From Glaciecola sp. (GTDB lineage Bacteria; Pseudomonadota; Gammaproteobacteria; Enterobacterales; Alteromonadaceae): a stretch of DNA of 64,000 nucleotides. Shown piece by piece: positions 7,893 through 18,117 of the stretch (position 1 is its first letter; each line of letters opens with the position of its first letter). A program made the position numbers and the translations under genes. The notes under the pieces were generated by a model, which ran no database searches, was not told the origin of the DNA, and was given only the letters and a program-made list of their open reading frames with translations. The DNA lies in contig JAQXDG010000187.1 in assembly GCA_029251505.1 (NCBI GenBank), positions 53,198 to 117,197 on the forward strand, given 5' to 3'.

Positions 7893-9271
7893 ATTTACGT
7901 CAGTTAAACCCCAGCAATAGTTTGTTTGGTCGGATTTTTATTTGGTTTTGGTTGGCGACGCTAGTCATGCTTGGCAGTGGCGTTTTACTTGCACGGTTGT
8001 TAGTGTCGAATGTTTCTTTGGATGAAGTCGATGAGATCAAGCTGCAACGTGCAATGGCATATGCTGAGAGAATTGAACACCGCCTCGAGCAAGGTAAGAC
8101 TATTCAACAAGCGGTGAATCGTCAGCAACCAGGACGCGCGCTTGTTGTGGCATATCCTCAAGGAGAAAACCAGCCAATATTGAGTTTTCCGCAACCGTTG
8201 TTACGCGATTGGCATGCGTTTAAGTCTTTATTAGATGAACCCAAAGCGTGGAATATCCGTTTGCATAACAGCTATTTTATTGGTCCGATTATGATTTCGG
8301 GCAATGGACAATCTTACCAAGTTTTTATTGGTCGTTTACTCCCAAGAGAGCAAGTTAAAGAGGACTTTAATGTAGGTATTATTGTGCTTATCGTTGCTGT
8401 GATTTTAAGTGCTTTATTTTGTGCAGCCTTGGTGATGAGTTTGTCCAAACCAATTGGCTCACTACGCCAAGCGACCAAAGAAATTGCCGCTGGCGATTTA
8501 GCTACACGTATTACTGGATTGAGCCATCGTAAGGATGAAATTGGACAATTAGCCCAAGATTTTAATCAAATGGCGACTCGGGTTCAATCTTTAGTGAATA
8601 GTCAGCAACAATTACTGGCTAACGTGTCACATGAGCTTCGTTCACCATTAACACGTTTACAATTAGCGGTTGCGTTATTGGATGGGGCTGCTGATGAACA
8701 AACAAAAATACAAAACACACAACGTATAGATAAAGAAATAAAAGCGATCGATAGCTTGATAGGGCAGTTATTAACACTCGCTAAAGTAGACACACAAGAA
8801 GTGGTAACAGTTGATGAGTATTCCTTAGTAACATTGCTGCATCCACTATTGGAAGACGCGATATTTGAAGCCTCGAGCATGGACAAAACCCTCCATGTCA
8901 GTTTATTACCAGATGTTGTTATCGGAGCTCAGCACGAGTTGTTCAATAGTGCGGTGGATAATATTTTGCGAAATGCGCTGCGTTTTGCGGATCACTCCGT
9001 GACAATTGACGTACAAATGGCATTACATAAAGAGCAACAAGGTGTCAATATTCGTATTTGTGATGACGGAGCGGGAGTAGATGAACAAGCGTTACGACAA
9101 TTGTTTGAGCCCTTCTATCGCGCGCACAATCAAGTCGCAACGTATAATGGCGCTGGCTTAGGGTTGGCTATCGCTGCCGCAGCGATCAAACATCATGGTG
9201 GGCATATTCGTGCGGAGCACGCGATATCTTCAGGCTTATGCATCATAATTTGGTTACCGATATTACACTAA
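7889..9271 (+). CDS. cpxA: CpxA-like sensor histidine kinase
   Basis: 460 residues starting at GTG 7889 within the GTGA overlap with cpxR. Architecture: membrane helix 1 (about 14-36), periplasmic sensor (about 37-160), membrane helix 2 (about 162-185), HAMP (about 186-238), HisKA with His248 in NVSHELRSP, then an HATPase domain with N (DNILRNAL), G1 (DDGAGVD) and G2 (GAGLGLAI) boxes. The SHELRSPL signature and short periplasmic domain are typical of CpxA, which senses misfolded envelope proteins and is held in check by CpxP. No lesion seen. Confidence 0.88.
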   Translation: MNLRQLNPSNSLFGRIFIWFWLATLVMLGSGVLLARLLVSNVSLDEVDEIKLQRAMAYAERIEHRLEQGKTIQQAVNRQQPGRALVVAYPQGENQPILSFPQPLLRDWHAFKSLLDEPKAWNIRLHNSYFIGPIMISGNGQSYQVFIGRLLPREQVKEDFNVGIIVLIVAVILSALFCAALVMSLSKPIGSLRQATKEIAAGDLATRITGLSHRKDEIGQLAQDFNQMATRVQSLVNSQQQLLANVSHELRSPLTRLQLAVALLDGAADEQTKIQNTQRIDKEIKAIDSLIGQLLTLAKVDTQEVVTVDEYSLVTLLHPLLEDAIFEASSMDKTLHVSLLPDVVIGAQHELFNSAVDNILRNALRFADHSVTIDVQMALHKEQQGVNIRICDDGAGVDEQALRQLFEPFYRAHNQVATYNGAGLGLAIAAAAIKHHGGHIRAEHAISSGLCIIIWLPILH

Positions 9272-9370
9272 TATTCAATTGCTTACCCTTCATCCCAGTA
9301 ATAACGGCATTATAAATTGTCGTTTTGTGTCAATCTCTAATATAGTTATTTAATCGTTTATGTAAGGACT

Positions 9371-9413
9371 TGCATTACGAATAATGCAAAGGGTGATATG
9401 AGACTCACCCTTT
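9371..9413 (+). terminator. Two tandem hairpins after cpxA
   Basis: TGCATTA at 9371-9377 pairs with TAATGCA at 9382-9388, and AAAGGGTGA at 9388-9396 pairs with TCACCCTTT at 9405-9413. The second is followed by a weak T-rich tail. They lie about 100-140 bases past cpxA and just before the end of the pseudogene on the other strand, so a (possibly bidirectional) terminator is likely. Confidence 0.5.
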
Positions 9414-9462
9414 CGCTTAATCGAATGTGGGTGTTTTTGTATTCAAAAAAAAAATCTGCAAT

Positions 9463-10727
9463 TCAATTAAGACTCCTATGAATACTATAAACTGATAGAA
9501 ATATTAGGGCAAAACACACTATGAATTCACCGATTAGCGTTTTATTATATGCTGAGAACAGCATTCCATGGCTAGATGAACCTAAAATATCCGGCTCTTG
9601 AAATGCACTGGTTAAACTATCGTTATTGATATAAAAACAATACATCAGCACTGATAATAATGACGATGAAGTGCCAAAACTGGATAATATACTTAAGTCT
9701 TCGACGCCATAATCTCTTCCAGAGACTTGTTCTTTTGCCTGATTTTTTAACGTCACCAGTTCGGCACAACGTTTAATTAACGCCAGACTCAAAAACACAA
9801 ACATAGAAAAGGATAATAACCAAAAAGAAATAGCGATACTCATTATCGCCGCTCCGGCAAAATTCGAATGGTATAGAGTGAGGCCAATATAATCACGTCC
9901 ATGGCAAAATAGTGCTTTAGTTTTAGAGAATAACTTAACGTTAAGGCCAGATATACCAACAATACCATGCTAAATTCAACGGATATACTCAATGCTAATG
10001 CGGCAGAGATGAACAGCAAGACTACTGCGGTCAACACCCCATCAATGATACTAAGATCACCACTGGCAATGGGTCGATATTTTTTTCGTTGATGTCCGCG
10101 GTCCTCATCCAAATCCACTAAATCATTCAGTACATATGTCGCAGACGCAAGCAAACTAAACGCAAAAAATCCCACTACGCATGCCAAGACTAAACTCATA
10201 TTTGTGTAAGCATTACCGACGAATAACGGAACCAATATCAATAAGTTTTTAACCCATTGATATACAAGCAGTTCTTTTAGTAATAATAAAATGGTGGATT
10301 GCTCTTGCTGATCGAGCATCTTGGTAAACGTTTTACGTTTCGCCGCTCGAGTAGGTGCGACTAGATAACTCTCGGTAGCATGTTCAAACAGCACATAATC
10401 CTCAATACTATTGCCCATGTAACTAAATTCTGGGGTCATCGCTTGAATCTTATGTAGTTTGTGCCGGCCTTTTAAGTTTTCGCTCGCATTAGAGGCGATA
10501 TAATCATCAAAAATAGGGTAAGCACTTACAAATGCCTTGGCAATTCGTTCGTTCGAGGCGGTAGCTAAAATAATACGGCGTCCGTCCGCTTTTTGTTGGG
10601 CTAAAAATTGATAGGTATCTGGGTTTATTGCGGAAAATAAGCTTTCAAGCAGCATGTCCGATTTAATAAAAGTACCATCTAAATCTACGTATAACGGCGT
10701 TTATTGCCCTGATATTGAAATGCCCAT
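9463..10727 (-). pseudogene. Decayed HAD-UbiA fusion prenyltransferase
   Basis: Read from 10727 down, the sequence starts ATG, meets an in-frame TAA at codon 9 (10701-10703), then continues with HAD motif I (VDLDGT) and an ATASNERIA segment, though about 50 residues usually lying between these parts are missing. The UbiA half follows (YQWVKNLLILVPL, NDLVDLDEDR, KYRPIASGD). Near 9859 one base is missing: the frame ends in RILPERR, while the next frame resumes as AGAAI...ISFWLLSFSMF, which is the expected continuation. After about 9585 the match breaks up again, with several stops in the frame that best fits the family C-terminus. Intact members add isoprenoid chains to acceptors such as a lipid-linked pentose. 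With at least three independent lesions this is not functional as a full-length protein. Confidence 0.88.
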
Positions 10728-10900
10728 AGCATTCCTTGCTATCGAATTATGACTATTACTGTAAAACATGCATTGTACTAATGAAAATTTTTGGTTGTTT
10801 TTTTAGCGGTCTATTTTGTCTAACAATTGAACTAACCCATTTAGACAAGTTGTCCATGCGTCTTTATTTGTTGTGAATCTCACCTAATTTATAATAAATA

Positions 10901-10916
10901 AGGCCCTTGCGGGCCT
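10901..10916 (-). terminator. Rho-independent terminator of fadD
   Basis: AGGCCC at 10901-10906 and GGGCCT at 10911-10916 form a GC-rich stem with a four-base loop. On the minus strand it is followed by the T-rich stretch TTATTTATT, about 35 bases past the fadD stop. Confidence 0.7.
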
Positions 10917-10949
10917 CGAAATTAGTGTTAATTATTGCGTTGTATCGAC

Positions 10950-12527
10950 CTAATCGCGAAGCATACGGCGTAGCAATTTGCCCACACTCGATTTAGGTAA
11001 TTCATCTAATATATGAATTTCTTTTGGTACTTTGTAGGCGGTGAGTAATTTGCGGCAATGCGCTTCAATGTTATCCGTATCAACGCTGTTTTTCAATGCA
11101 ACATATGCACACACGCGCTCACCTGTTTTGTCGTCAGGTTTACCTATGACAGCTGCTTCTAACACACTAGGGTGCAGGGTGAGCACTTCCTCAACCTCAT
11201 TAGGATAGACGTTAAAACCCGAGACAATGATCATGTCTTTTAAGCGGTCAACAATCTTAATACAGCCATTTTCTAGTATGATGCCAACATCACCTGTTTT
11301 AAAATAACCATCAGCCGTCATGACTTCAGCCGTTGCATCTGGTCGCTGCCAGTAACCGAGCATTACTTGAGGGCCTCGGATAGCAATTTCACCAGACTCA
11401 CCTTTTGGAAGTTGTGAACCATCATCGGCTAAAATCGCGATTTCAGTGCCATCGACGGGTAAGCCGACCGTACCATATTGTTCATTGCCCACTTCATTAA
11501 ATGCGGCAACAGGGGCAGTTTCTGATAAACCATACCCTTCTGTGATTTCACATCCCGTTACACCGCGCCATGCGTCAACGGCTGCTTGTGTCAGTGCGGT
11601 ACCCCCTGAAATAGTCAACTTAAGTTTAGAAAAGTCGCAGGTTTTAAATTCAGGATGAGATGCTAATCCAACGAATAACGTGTTAATACCGGCAAAGGTT
11701 GTAAATTGATGTGGTTTGATGGCGGCAATAAATGCATCAGGATCACGTGGGTTAGGGATCAATAATATATGCGCGCCTCGTGATGCAAATGCCATCATAC
11801 AAACCGTAAACGCATAAATATGATAAAGCGGTAAGGGACATATCACCATTTCATCTTGAGCATTAAAATTATTACCTAATCGACCTATGGTTTGCACGCA
11901 GTTGGAGATAATATTGCTATGGGATAATGCAGCACCTTTAGACACGCCGGTAGTGCCACCTGTATATTGCAATGCGGCAACATCATTAATATCAATGCCT
12001 GTTCTTGCTGGGACATTGCCTTGTGCACCTTGGGCTAATACATTAGTAAAATTAACGTGTTGGGTATGCTCCGGCGCAGTATGAGGCATGAGTAATTCTG
12101 TTGCAGACGTAATAATGACGGATTCAATGGCTACATCTTCAGCGATTTCATCGTATTTAGGCAAAAAATCAGCCAAGATAACCAGTGCCTTTGCCCCTGA
12201 ATCATTAAATTGATGTTTCATTTCTCTAGGGGTGTAAAGCGGATTAGTATTGACGACCACTAAACCTGCGCGAAAAGCCCCATAAACCGCAATCGGATTT
12301 TGCAACACATTGGGTAATTGAATTGCAATCCGATCCCCAACTTTAAGACCTAGTTGATTGACGCAATAACTCGCAAATTGCGCCGATGCTGCGTCTATTT
12401 GCGCGTAACTGTATGTTTGACCTAGTGCGGTATAGGCCGGAACAGCGGCATGTTGTGTGAAAAATTCTTCAACAAAATCACCAATTGACGATATGTTTTC
12501 AGGTATGAAATTGGCAGAGTTTGACAT
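10950..12527 (-). CDS. fadD: Long-chain fatty acid-CoA ligase, FadD-like
   Basis: 525 residues when started at ATG 12527, which has AGGA eight bases upstream; the ATG nine bases earlier overlaps that site and is less likely. An ANL-superfamily adenylate-forming enzyme: P-loop motif YTGGTTGVSKGA (about 190), YGLSETAP (about 335), FKTGDVG (about 415) and the C-terminal catalytic lysine region SSVGKLLRR. It resembles FadD, which activates imported fatty acids with ATP and CoA at the inner membrane for beta-oxidation. It is monocistronic, with its own terminator. A medium-chain or other acyl specificity cannot be excluded. Confidence 0.82.
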   Translation of the reverse strand: MSNSANFIPENISSIGDFVEEFFTQHAAVPAYTALGQTYSYAQIDAASAQFASYCVNQLGLKVGDRIAIQLPNVLQNPIAVYGAFRAGLVVVNTNPLYTPREMKHQFNDSGAKALVILADFLPKYDEIAEDVAIESVIITSATELLMPHTAPEHTQHVNFTNVLAQGAQGNVPARTGIDINDVAALQYTGGTTGVSKGAALSHSNIISNCVQTIGRLGNNFNAQDEMVICPLPLYHIYAFTVCMMAFASRGAHILLIPNPRDPDAFIAAIKPHQFTTFAGINTLFVGLASHPEFKTCDFSKLKLTISGGTALTQAAVDAWRGVTGCEITEGYGLSETAPVAAFNEVGNEQYGTVGLPVDGTEIAILADDGSQLPKGESGEIAIRGPQVMLGYWQRPDATAEVMTADGYFKTGDVGIILENGCIKIVDRLKDMIIVSGFNVYPNEVEEVLTLHPSVLEAAVIGKPDDKTGERVCAYVALKNSVDTDNIEAHCRKLLTAYKVPKEIHILDELPKSSVGKLLRRMLRD

Positions 12528-12609
12528 AACAAGCATCCTATATATTATTTTAAGTTTAATAGGTATAGTGTGCCTGAAATCAATCTATTTTTACAATTAT
12601 TTTACATTA

Positions 12610-13077
12610 TTAGTTTGAGTTATATTGTAGGGGACGGGATTTTATCGGATAGACAAACCAACATGCCCCGATGAGCCCGCATAATATTTGCAATAGTAAA
12701 CCAAAATCGCGTGCGCCAGCAATCAAAGTGACTTGTAATATCGGGTACATTGCGGTGTGGATAACGCCAATAGTAATCCCGCCAGCCAAAATAAAGCTGG
12801 CCTGTACAAGCGTGCTTCGGGCCTGTGTGAAATGTAATATTGCGGCACAGATTAACCAACCAAGTAACAATCCTCCCGCGATGATCACGCCATATGTAGG
12901 GAGTAGTCCTAGCCAATCTTGCCCTGTCATGGCTATTCGCTGATTCAGACTAACTGCAATATCTACGTTACCTAATTGCCATATATTAAATTGGGTATGT
13001 GCCATACTTGCCAGGGTGAATGTTAATAACCATGCACGTATAAAACGCCACCAAGGCCAAAGTGTGATATTGCGCAT
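12610..13077 (-). CDS. Small four-helix membrane protein of unknown function
   Basis: 155 residues from ATG 13077 (AGGA ten bases upstream; a TTG two codons earlier is possible). Four hydrophobic segments at about 10-28, 58-80, 87-108 and 115-145, with short polar loops. I recognise no family or motif. It is divergent from the sugar dehydrogenase gene, with about 80 bases between the starts, so they could share a control region. Coding character is supported by the length and the membrane pattern; function is unknown. Confidence 0.6.
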   Translation of the reverse strand: MRNITLWPWWRFIRAWLLTFTLASMAHTQFNIWQLGNVDIAVSLNQRIAMTGQDWLGLLPTYGVIIAGGLLLGWLICAAILHFTQARSTLVQASFILAGGITIGVIHTAMYPILQVTLIAGARDFGLLLQILCGLIGACWFVYPIKSRPLQYNSN

Positions 13078-13160
13078 AAACAAGGTATCCTATTACTCAG
13101 TTTTTTTATTAAGTTATTGACTCAGTTAAATACTCAGTTGAATTTCACCAAGGACATGTG

Positions 13161-14432
13161 ATGATGCAATGGTATCAATTTTTAATGTTAAGCACAGCTA
13201 GCCGTAAAGTGAAGCAATATTCGATTGTCATGCTGCTGGTGTGTTCCATGAGCGGGTTAAGTCAGGCTGTGCATGCAACGAGTATAGGGCTTAGTCAAAC
13301 TCAATATGGACTTTACCCTGTATTGTCACAACTTGATATGCCTTGGGCGGTAAAATCCGATCAACAATCGCGTTTGTGGGTCACGTTAATGTCAGGACAA
13401 GTAGTGGTCACTACCCCTTTGAATTTATACCAGAAGCCGCAACCTCTCAATTTCCAAACTCTTGATTTAGCATTGCCAGAACTCTATGTAGCAGGGCAGG
13501 GTGGGTTAATGGACTTGCTAATACTATCTGAATCAACCGCAACACAAAAACACCTTCTCGTGACCTATGCAAAAGGAAATGATAGTCATAATGCCTTAGC
13601 CATACAACGAATCACTTTAGGTTGGGTGCATAGTGAAGATCGCTGGCAACTAATATCCAGTGAGTCTATTTTTACTGTCAGCCCCGCTAAGTCGACCCCC
13701 GTTCATTATGGTGCGCGTTTGGTACAATTAGCCGATGACAGCATTTTGGTTACCGTTGGGGATGGATTTGATTGGCGTGAACAAGCCCAAAATAAAGCGT
13801 CAGGATTGGGTAAAATCTTACGTATGAACCTCACCGGCGATCCTTTAGTTGACAATCCTTTTTATCAATCGGCATTAATTGGATCTGACCCTAATATAAT
13901 GAAGCAATGGGTGTATTCTTTGGGGCACCGTAACCCTCAGGGACTATTAGTTGATAAACATGGCGCTATTTGGGCACATGAACATGGCCCCGCTGGGGGG
14001 GATGAAATCAATTTAATTCGACCTGGTCTGAATTATGGGTGGCCAGTTATTACCAAAGGAATCGATTATTCCGGAGCACAAATTACCCCTTTTAGCCAAT
14101 ACCTAGGAATGACAGCTCCCGTTGTGAATTGGACTCCTTCTATCGCGCCTTCTGGATTTATTCGCTATGAGGAAGCGTTATTTCCTGAGTTGTACAATTC
14201 CTTCATCGTGACTAGCCTTAAACTCAAAGGTATTATTGCTGTGAATGTAAAAGAGGGTGTCTATGAGTCACAAGTTAAACTCGATACCGTGAGAGTAACT
14301 GAGACCAAAACACAAATCATGACCTCATCTTTACCTCGATTACGAGATATTACGACCTTACCATCTGGGGAAATCATCGTACTTAGTGATGGTGTGCATG
14401 GCGAACTATTGCATTTAAGGAGTCGTCAATAA
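13161..14432 (+). CDS. PQQ-dependent aldose sugar dehydrogenase-like protein (GSDH family)
   Basis: 423 residues from ATG 13161 (AAGGA six bases upstream; GTG 13158 and ATG 13164 adjoin). A signal peptide ends near residue 40 (VHATS), followed by a six-bladed propeller. Family signatures are LGHRNPQGL, HEHGPAGGDEIN and NYGWPVITKG, as in E. coli YliI and the glucose/sorbosone dehydrogenases, periplasmic enzymes that oxidise aldoses using PQQ. No PQQ synthesis genes are in the window, so holoenzyme formation depends on genes elsewhere or on external PQQ. Nearest comparable protein: YliI. Confidence 0.83.
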   Translation: MMQWYQFLMLSTASRKVKQYSIVMLLVCSMSGLSQAVHATSIGLSQTQYGLYPVLSQLDMPWAVKSDQQSRLWVTLMSGQVVVTTPLNLYQKPQPLNFQTLDLALPELYVAGQGGLMDLLILSESTATQKHLLVTYAKGNDSHNALAIQRITLGWVHSEDRWQLISSESIFTVSPAKSTPVHYGARLVQLADDSILVTVGDGFDWREQAQNKASGLGKILRMNLTGDPLVDNPFYQSALIGSDPNIMKQWVYSLGHRNPQGLLVDKHGAIWAHEHGPAGGDEINLIRPGLNYGWPVITKGIDYSGAQITPFSQYLGMTAPVVNWTPSIAPSGFIRYEEALFPELYNSFIVTSLKLKGIIAVNVKEGVYESQVKLDTVRVTETKTQIMTSSLPRLRDITTLPSGEIIVLSDGVHGELLHLRSRQ

Positions 14433-14774
14433 GCCATAAAATCCGAGTCTTGATGCCGTTAGACCAATGTAGGGTATATTCAAATGATAGATAGGTTAAA
14501 ATGCAAAATAGTCTATATTGCTGATTCCGTCTTGATTTTATGAATGTAATATTTAGGCGTAATAGTATAACCAGTAATATCGAGAACTTATTATATCGTT
14601 TAAAATATAGTGAGATACAAATGCATAATTACTGTGAATGACCAGTATTATGGATATAAACCAAAGTTTCATTCATTTTTTTTCAAAAAAACGCTATAAT
14701 TTCAGGTAATTATCACTACCTAATTTAGCGTTTTGTATAAAACGTAAATTCACAACGAAAAAGAGGACATTATC
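14433..14774 (+). promoter_or_regulatory. AT-rich intergenic region with candidate acnB promoter
   Basis: 342 bases with no credible gene. A good -10 hexamer TATAAT lies at 14695-14700, with only a weak -35 (TTCATT near 14672) at 17-base spacing, preceded by a T-run and A-run. About 75 bases of 5' leader would result before the GTG start. I see no clear operator, and no terminator for the gene upstream. Confidence 0.4.
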
Positions 14775-17381
14775 GTGTTAGTAGAATATCGTAAACACGT
14801 CGCAGAGCGCGCTGCCGAAGGGATCCCGCCGAAGCCGCTTAATCCAGAGCAAGTCACTGGTTTAGTTGAATTATTAAAAAATCCACCAGCAGGCGAAGAA
14901 GAGTTTTTAATCGAACTGATTTCTGACCGTGTTCCTCCTGGTGTAGATGAAGCTGCATATGTAAAAGCGGGTTTTTTAAGTGCTATCGTTAAAAACGAAG
15001 TCACTTCGCCACTTATCTCTAAAGATGCTGCAGTACAATTACTAGGTAACATGCACGGTGGATATAACATTGTCACTTTAGTTGATTTGTTAGATGACGC
15101 TGATTTAGCTGAACTTGCTGCTGAAGAATTAAAGCACACATTGTTAATGTTTGATGCGTTCCATGATGTGGAAGAGAAGCATAAAGCCGGTAATAAATTT
15201 GCAACAGACGTTATGGAATCATGGGCTGAAGCAGAATGGTTTACTTCACGTGATGATCTACAAGAAAAAATCACAGCAACTGTATTTAAAGTGACTGGCG
15301 AAACGAACACGGATGATTTATCACCAGCTCCAGATGCATGGTCACGTCCTGATATTCCATTGCATGCAAAAGCGGCGTTTAAAATGACGCGTGATGGCTT
15401 AACACCTGAAAAGCATGGTGAAATCGGTCCATTAGCACAAATCGAAGCGATCAAAGCACAAGGTCACGAAGTGGCATTTGTGGGCGACGTTGTTGGTACG
15501 GGCTCTTCACGTAAATCAGCGACTAACTCAGTCTTATGGTTCTTTGGTGACGATTTACCAGGCGTACCTAACAAACGTGGTGGTGGTATTTGTATCGGTT
15601 CGAAAGTTGCCCCGATTTTTTATAACACTATGGAAGATGCGGGTGCATTAGTATTTGAAGCCGATGTTGAAGAAATGAACATGGGTGACGTGATTGAGAT
15701 TTATCCGTTCACGGGCAAAATCACTAAAAACGGTGCAACGATTGCTGAATATCAATATAAATCTGACGTGTTATTAGACGAAGTACGTGCCGGTGGCCGT
15801 ATTAACCTAATCATTGGTCGTGGTTTAACAGACAAAGCGCGTGAGTCTTTAGGTCTAGGTCAAACTGATTTATTCCGCAAGCCAGAGCAGCCTGTTGAAT
15901 CTAATAAAGGTTATACTCTTGCGCAGAAAATGGTAGGTAAAGCATGTGGTGTTGAGGGTATTCGTCCAGGCACATATTGTGAACCTAAAATGACGACAGT
16001 TGGCTCGCAAGATACCACCGGTCCGATGACGCGTGATGAGCTAAAAGATCTAGCTTGCCTAGGTTTCTCTGCAGATTTAACCATGCAATCTTTCTGTCAT
16101 ACTGCTGCTTATCCTAAGCCGGTGGACATTGATACACAACATACGTTACCTGATTTTATGATGAATCGTGGTGGTGTATCGCTACGTCCAGGTGACGGTA
16201 TCATTCACTCATGGTTAAACCGCATGTTGTTGCCAGATACAGTGGGTACGGGTGGTGATTCACATACGCGTTTCCCTATGGGTATTTCATTCCCAGCAGG
16301 TTCTGGTCTAGTTGCTTTCGCAGCAGCCACTGGCGTTATGCCATTAGATATGCCTGAATCAATTTTGGTGCGCTTTAAAGGTGAGATGCAGCCTGGTATC
16401 ACACTTCGTGATCTCGTTCATGCGATCCCTTTATATGGAATCAAACAAGGTTTATTAACGGTTGCTAAGAAAGGAAAAGTCAATGCTTTCTCTGGCCGTA
16501 TCCTTGAGATTGAAGGTTTGAAAGAGTTAACTGTTGAGCAAGCGTTTGAATTATCAGATGCATCTGCTGAGCGTTCAGCTGCAGGTTGTACGATTAAATT
16601 ATCAGAAGAGTCGATTGCTGAGTACTTAACCTCTAACATCACTATGTTACGTTGGATGATCGCTGAAGGTTATGGCGACCCACGGACACTAGAGCGTCGT
16701 GCACGTAAAATGGAAGAATGGTTGGCTGAGCCTACATTAATGCAAGCTGATGCTGACGCAGAATACTGTGAAGTCATCGAAATTGATTTAGCCGATATTA
16801 AAGAGCCAATTTTATGTTGTCCAAATGATCCTGATGATGCCAAAACACTATCAGACGTTGCGGGTACTAAAATTGAAGAAGTATTCATCGGTTCATGTAT
16901 GACTAACATTGGTCACTTCCGTGCGGCAGGTAAATTACTAGAGCAGTTCGGTGGTACATTACCAACACGCTTATGGATGTCTCCACCGACTAAGATGGAT
17001 AAAGCCGTCTTGATGGAAGAAGGTTTCTATAATATTTATGGTCGTGCTGGTGTGCGTACTGAAATGCCTGGTTGTTCATTGTGTATGGGTAACCAAGCAC
17101 GTGTCGAAGCCGGTTCAACTGTATTATCAACATCAACACGTAACTTCCCTAACCGTTTAGGTGATGGCGCTAATGTATACTTATGTTCTGCTGAAATGGC
17201 GGCGGTAGGTGCAATTATTGGTAAGATCCCAACAGCGGCAGAATATATGGAATATGCGTCTAAGATTGATTCAATGGCGGGTGAAGTTTATAAATACTTG
17301 AACTTTGACCGTATTGAAGTATTCAAAGCTGCAGAAGAAAAGGCCAAAGCGTCGATTATTCCAGCGTTGAATATTGCTTAG
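14775..17381 (+). CDS. acnB: Aconitate hydratase B
   Basis: 868 residues, starting at GTG 14775 behind AGAGGA. Nearly colinear with E. coli AcnB: N-terminal HEAT-like domain (about 1-155), swivel domain (about 160-375) and the catalytic 4Fe-4S part. The cluster ligands are Cys708 (GSCMTN), Cys767 and Cys770 (GCSLC), matching E. coli positions 710, 769 and 772. The enzyme converts citrate to isocitrate, and with aceK later in the window speaks for a full TCA and glyoxylate branch. Codon use looks like that of a well-expressed gene. Confidence 0.98.
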   Translation: MLVEYRKHVAERAAEGIPPKPLNPEQVTGLVELLKNPPAGEEEFLIELISDRVPPGVDEAAYVKAGFLSAIVKNEVTSPLISKDAAVQLLGNMHGGYNIVTLVDLLDDADLAELAAEELKHTLLMFDAFHDVEEKHKAGNKFATDVMESWAEAEWFTSRDDLQEKITATVFKVTGETNTDDLSPAPDAWSRPDIPLHAKAAFKMTRDGLTPEKHGEIGPLAQIEAIKAQGHEVAFVGDVVGTGSSRKSATNSVLWFFGDDLPGVPNKRGGGICIGSKVAPIFYNTMEDAGALVFEADVEEMNMGDVIEIYPFTGKITKNGATIAEYQYKSDVLLDEVRAGGRINLIIGRGLTDKARESLGLGQTDLFRKPEQPVESNKGYTLAQKMVGKACGVEGIRPGTYCEPKMTTVGSQDTTGPMTRDELKDLACLGFSADLTMQSFCHTAAYPKPVDIDTQHTLPDFMMNRGGVSLRPGDGIIHSWLNRMLLPDTVGTGGDSHTRFPMGISFPAGSGLVAFAAATGVMPLDMPESILVRFKGEMQPGITLRDLVHAIPLYGIKQGLLTVAKKGKVNAFSGRILEIEGLKELTVEQAFELSDASAERSAAGCTIKLSEESIAEYLTSNITMLRWMIAEGYGDPRTLERRARKMEEWLAEPTLMQADADAEYCEVIEIDLADIKEPILCCPNDPDDAKTLSDVAGTKIEEVFIGSCMTNIGHFRAAGKLLEQFGGTLPTRLWMSPPTKMDKAVLMEEGFYNIYGRAGVRTEMPGCSLCMGNQARVEAGSTVLSTSTRNFPNRLGDGANVYLCSAEMAAVGAIIGKIPTAAEYMEYASKIDSMAGEVYKYLNFDRIEVFKAAEEKAKASIIPALNIA

Positions 17382-17421
17382 TAATCATTGCTTAGCACTT
17401 AGTGTAAAAGCAAAAATACTT

Positions 17422-17456
17422 AAAGCCAATTAAGGTAATACTTAGTTGGCTTTTTT
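17422..17456 (+). terminator. Rho-independent terminator of acnB
   Basis: AAAGCCAA at 17422-17429 pairs with TTGGCTTT at 17446-17453, extended inside by TTAAG/CTTA, and followed by a run of T to 17456. It begins about 40 bases after the acnB stop. Confidence 0.85.
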
Positions 17457-17559
17457 ATTTAAAGCAAAGTAACCATCAGCGGATAGCAAATTATGCAGTG
17501 ACCTGGATTTTTGCTATCCTTTTGATTATTAAAACCAATAAATCCCTATGAGGTTTAAT

Positions 17560-18057
17560 GTGACTGTGCCTACTCGTGCTATTTTGTTGTTAAGTGCTTG
17601 TCTACTATTGGGCTGCGCGGTACCTAATGCTGCAGCAAATTCGACACCTGCAACGGATTTACCTGACGGTGTTGAGATGGTGCAGTTTGGTCAAGCCAAA
17701 GTCAAACTAGCCAATCAACTTTATACTTTAGAATTTGCCGCCAATGATCAACAACGTGCACGAGGGTTAATGTACCGTAACGAGTTATGTGCTGCCTGCG
17801 GTATGCTATTTGATTTTGGTAAAAGTCGTTATGTCGGGATGTGGATGAAAAACACCAATATTCCTTTAGATGTAGCCTATATTAACGCTCAAGGATTGAT
17901 TATTAATATTGAACAAATGCAGCCACATACGTTACAAGCCCATCATTCTAACGCTGCGGTGCGTTATGCCATAGAGATGAATCTTGGGTGGTTTGCACAA
18001 CATCAGATTGAGGCAGGAGATAGCGTTAAGTTTATTTCTGCTATGCCAAAAAACTAA
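17560..18057 (+). CDS. DUF192 lipoprotein
   Basis: 165 residues if started at GTG 17560, which has TGAGG about six bases upstream; an ATG four codons earlier (17548) lacks a ribosome binding site. The N-terminus is a lipoprotein signal (LLLSACLLLGC), then the DUF192 domain with GLMYRNEL, GMLFDFG, VGMWMKNTNIPLDV and the C-terminal VRYAIEMNLGWF. DUF192 proteins are small secreted beta-barrel-like proteins of unknown function found across bacteria and archaea. It stands alone between acnB and lysC. Confidence 0.85.
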   Translation: MTVPTRAILLLSACLLLGCAVPNAAANSTPATDLPDGVEMVQFGQAKVKLANQLYTLEFAANDQQRARGLMYRNELCAACGMLFDFGKSRYVGMWMKNTNIPLDVAYINAQGLIINIEQMQPHTLQAHHSNAAVRYAIEMNLGWFAQHQIEAGDSVKFISAMPKN

Positions 18058-18117
18058 ATCGTTTTATACTAGTGTCAGTAACCCATTACAAAAGTAATAA
18101 AAATCTAAAATGGGGTT

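Noticed and set aside
9463..9843. Separate small membrane protein
   Set aside because: Its start reads directly on from the UbiA frame after a one-base shift, so it is the broken-off end of the pseudogene.
12620..12943. Alternative frames on both strands over the small membrane protein
   Set aside because: They are shadows; only the 155-residue frame has a start with ribosome binding site and a coherent membrane pattern.
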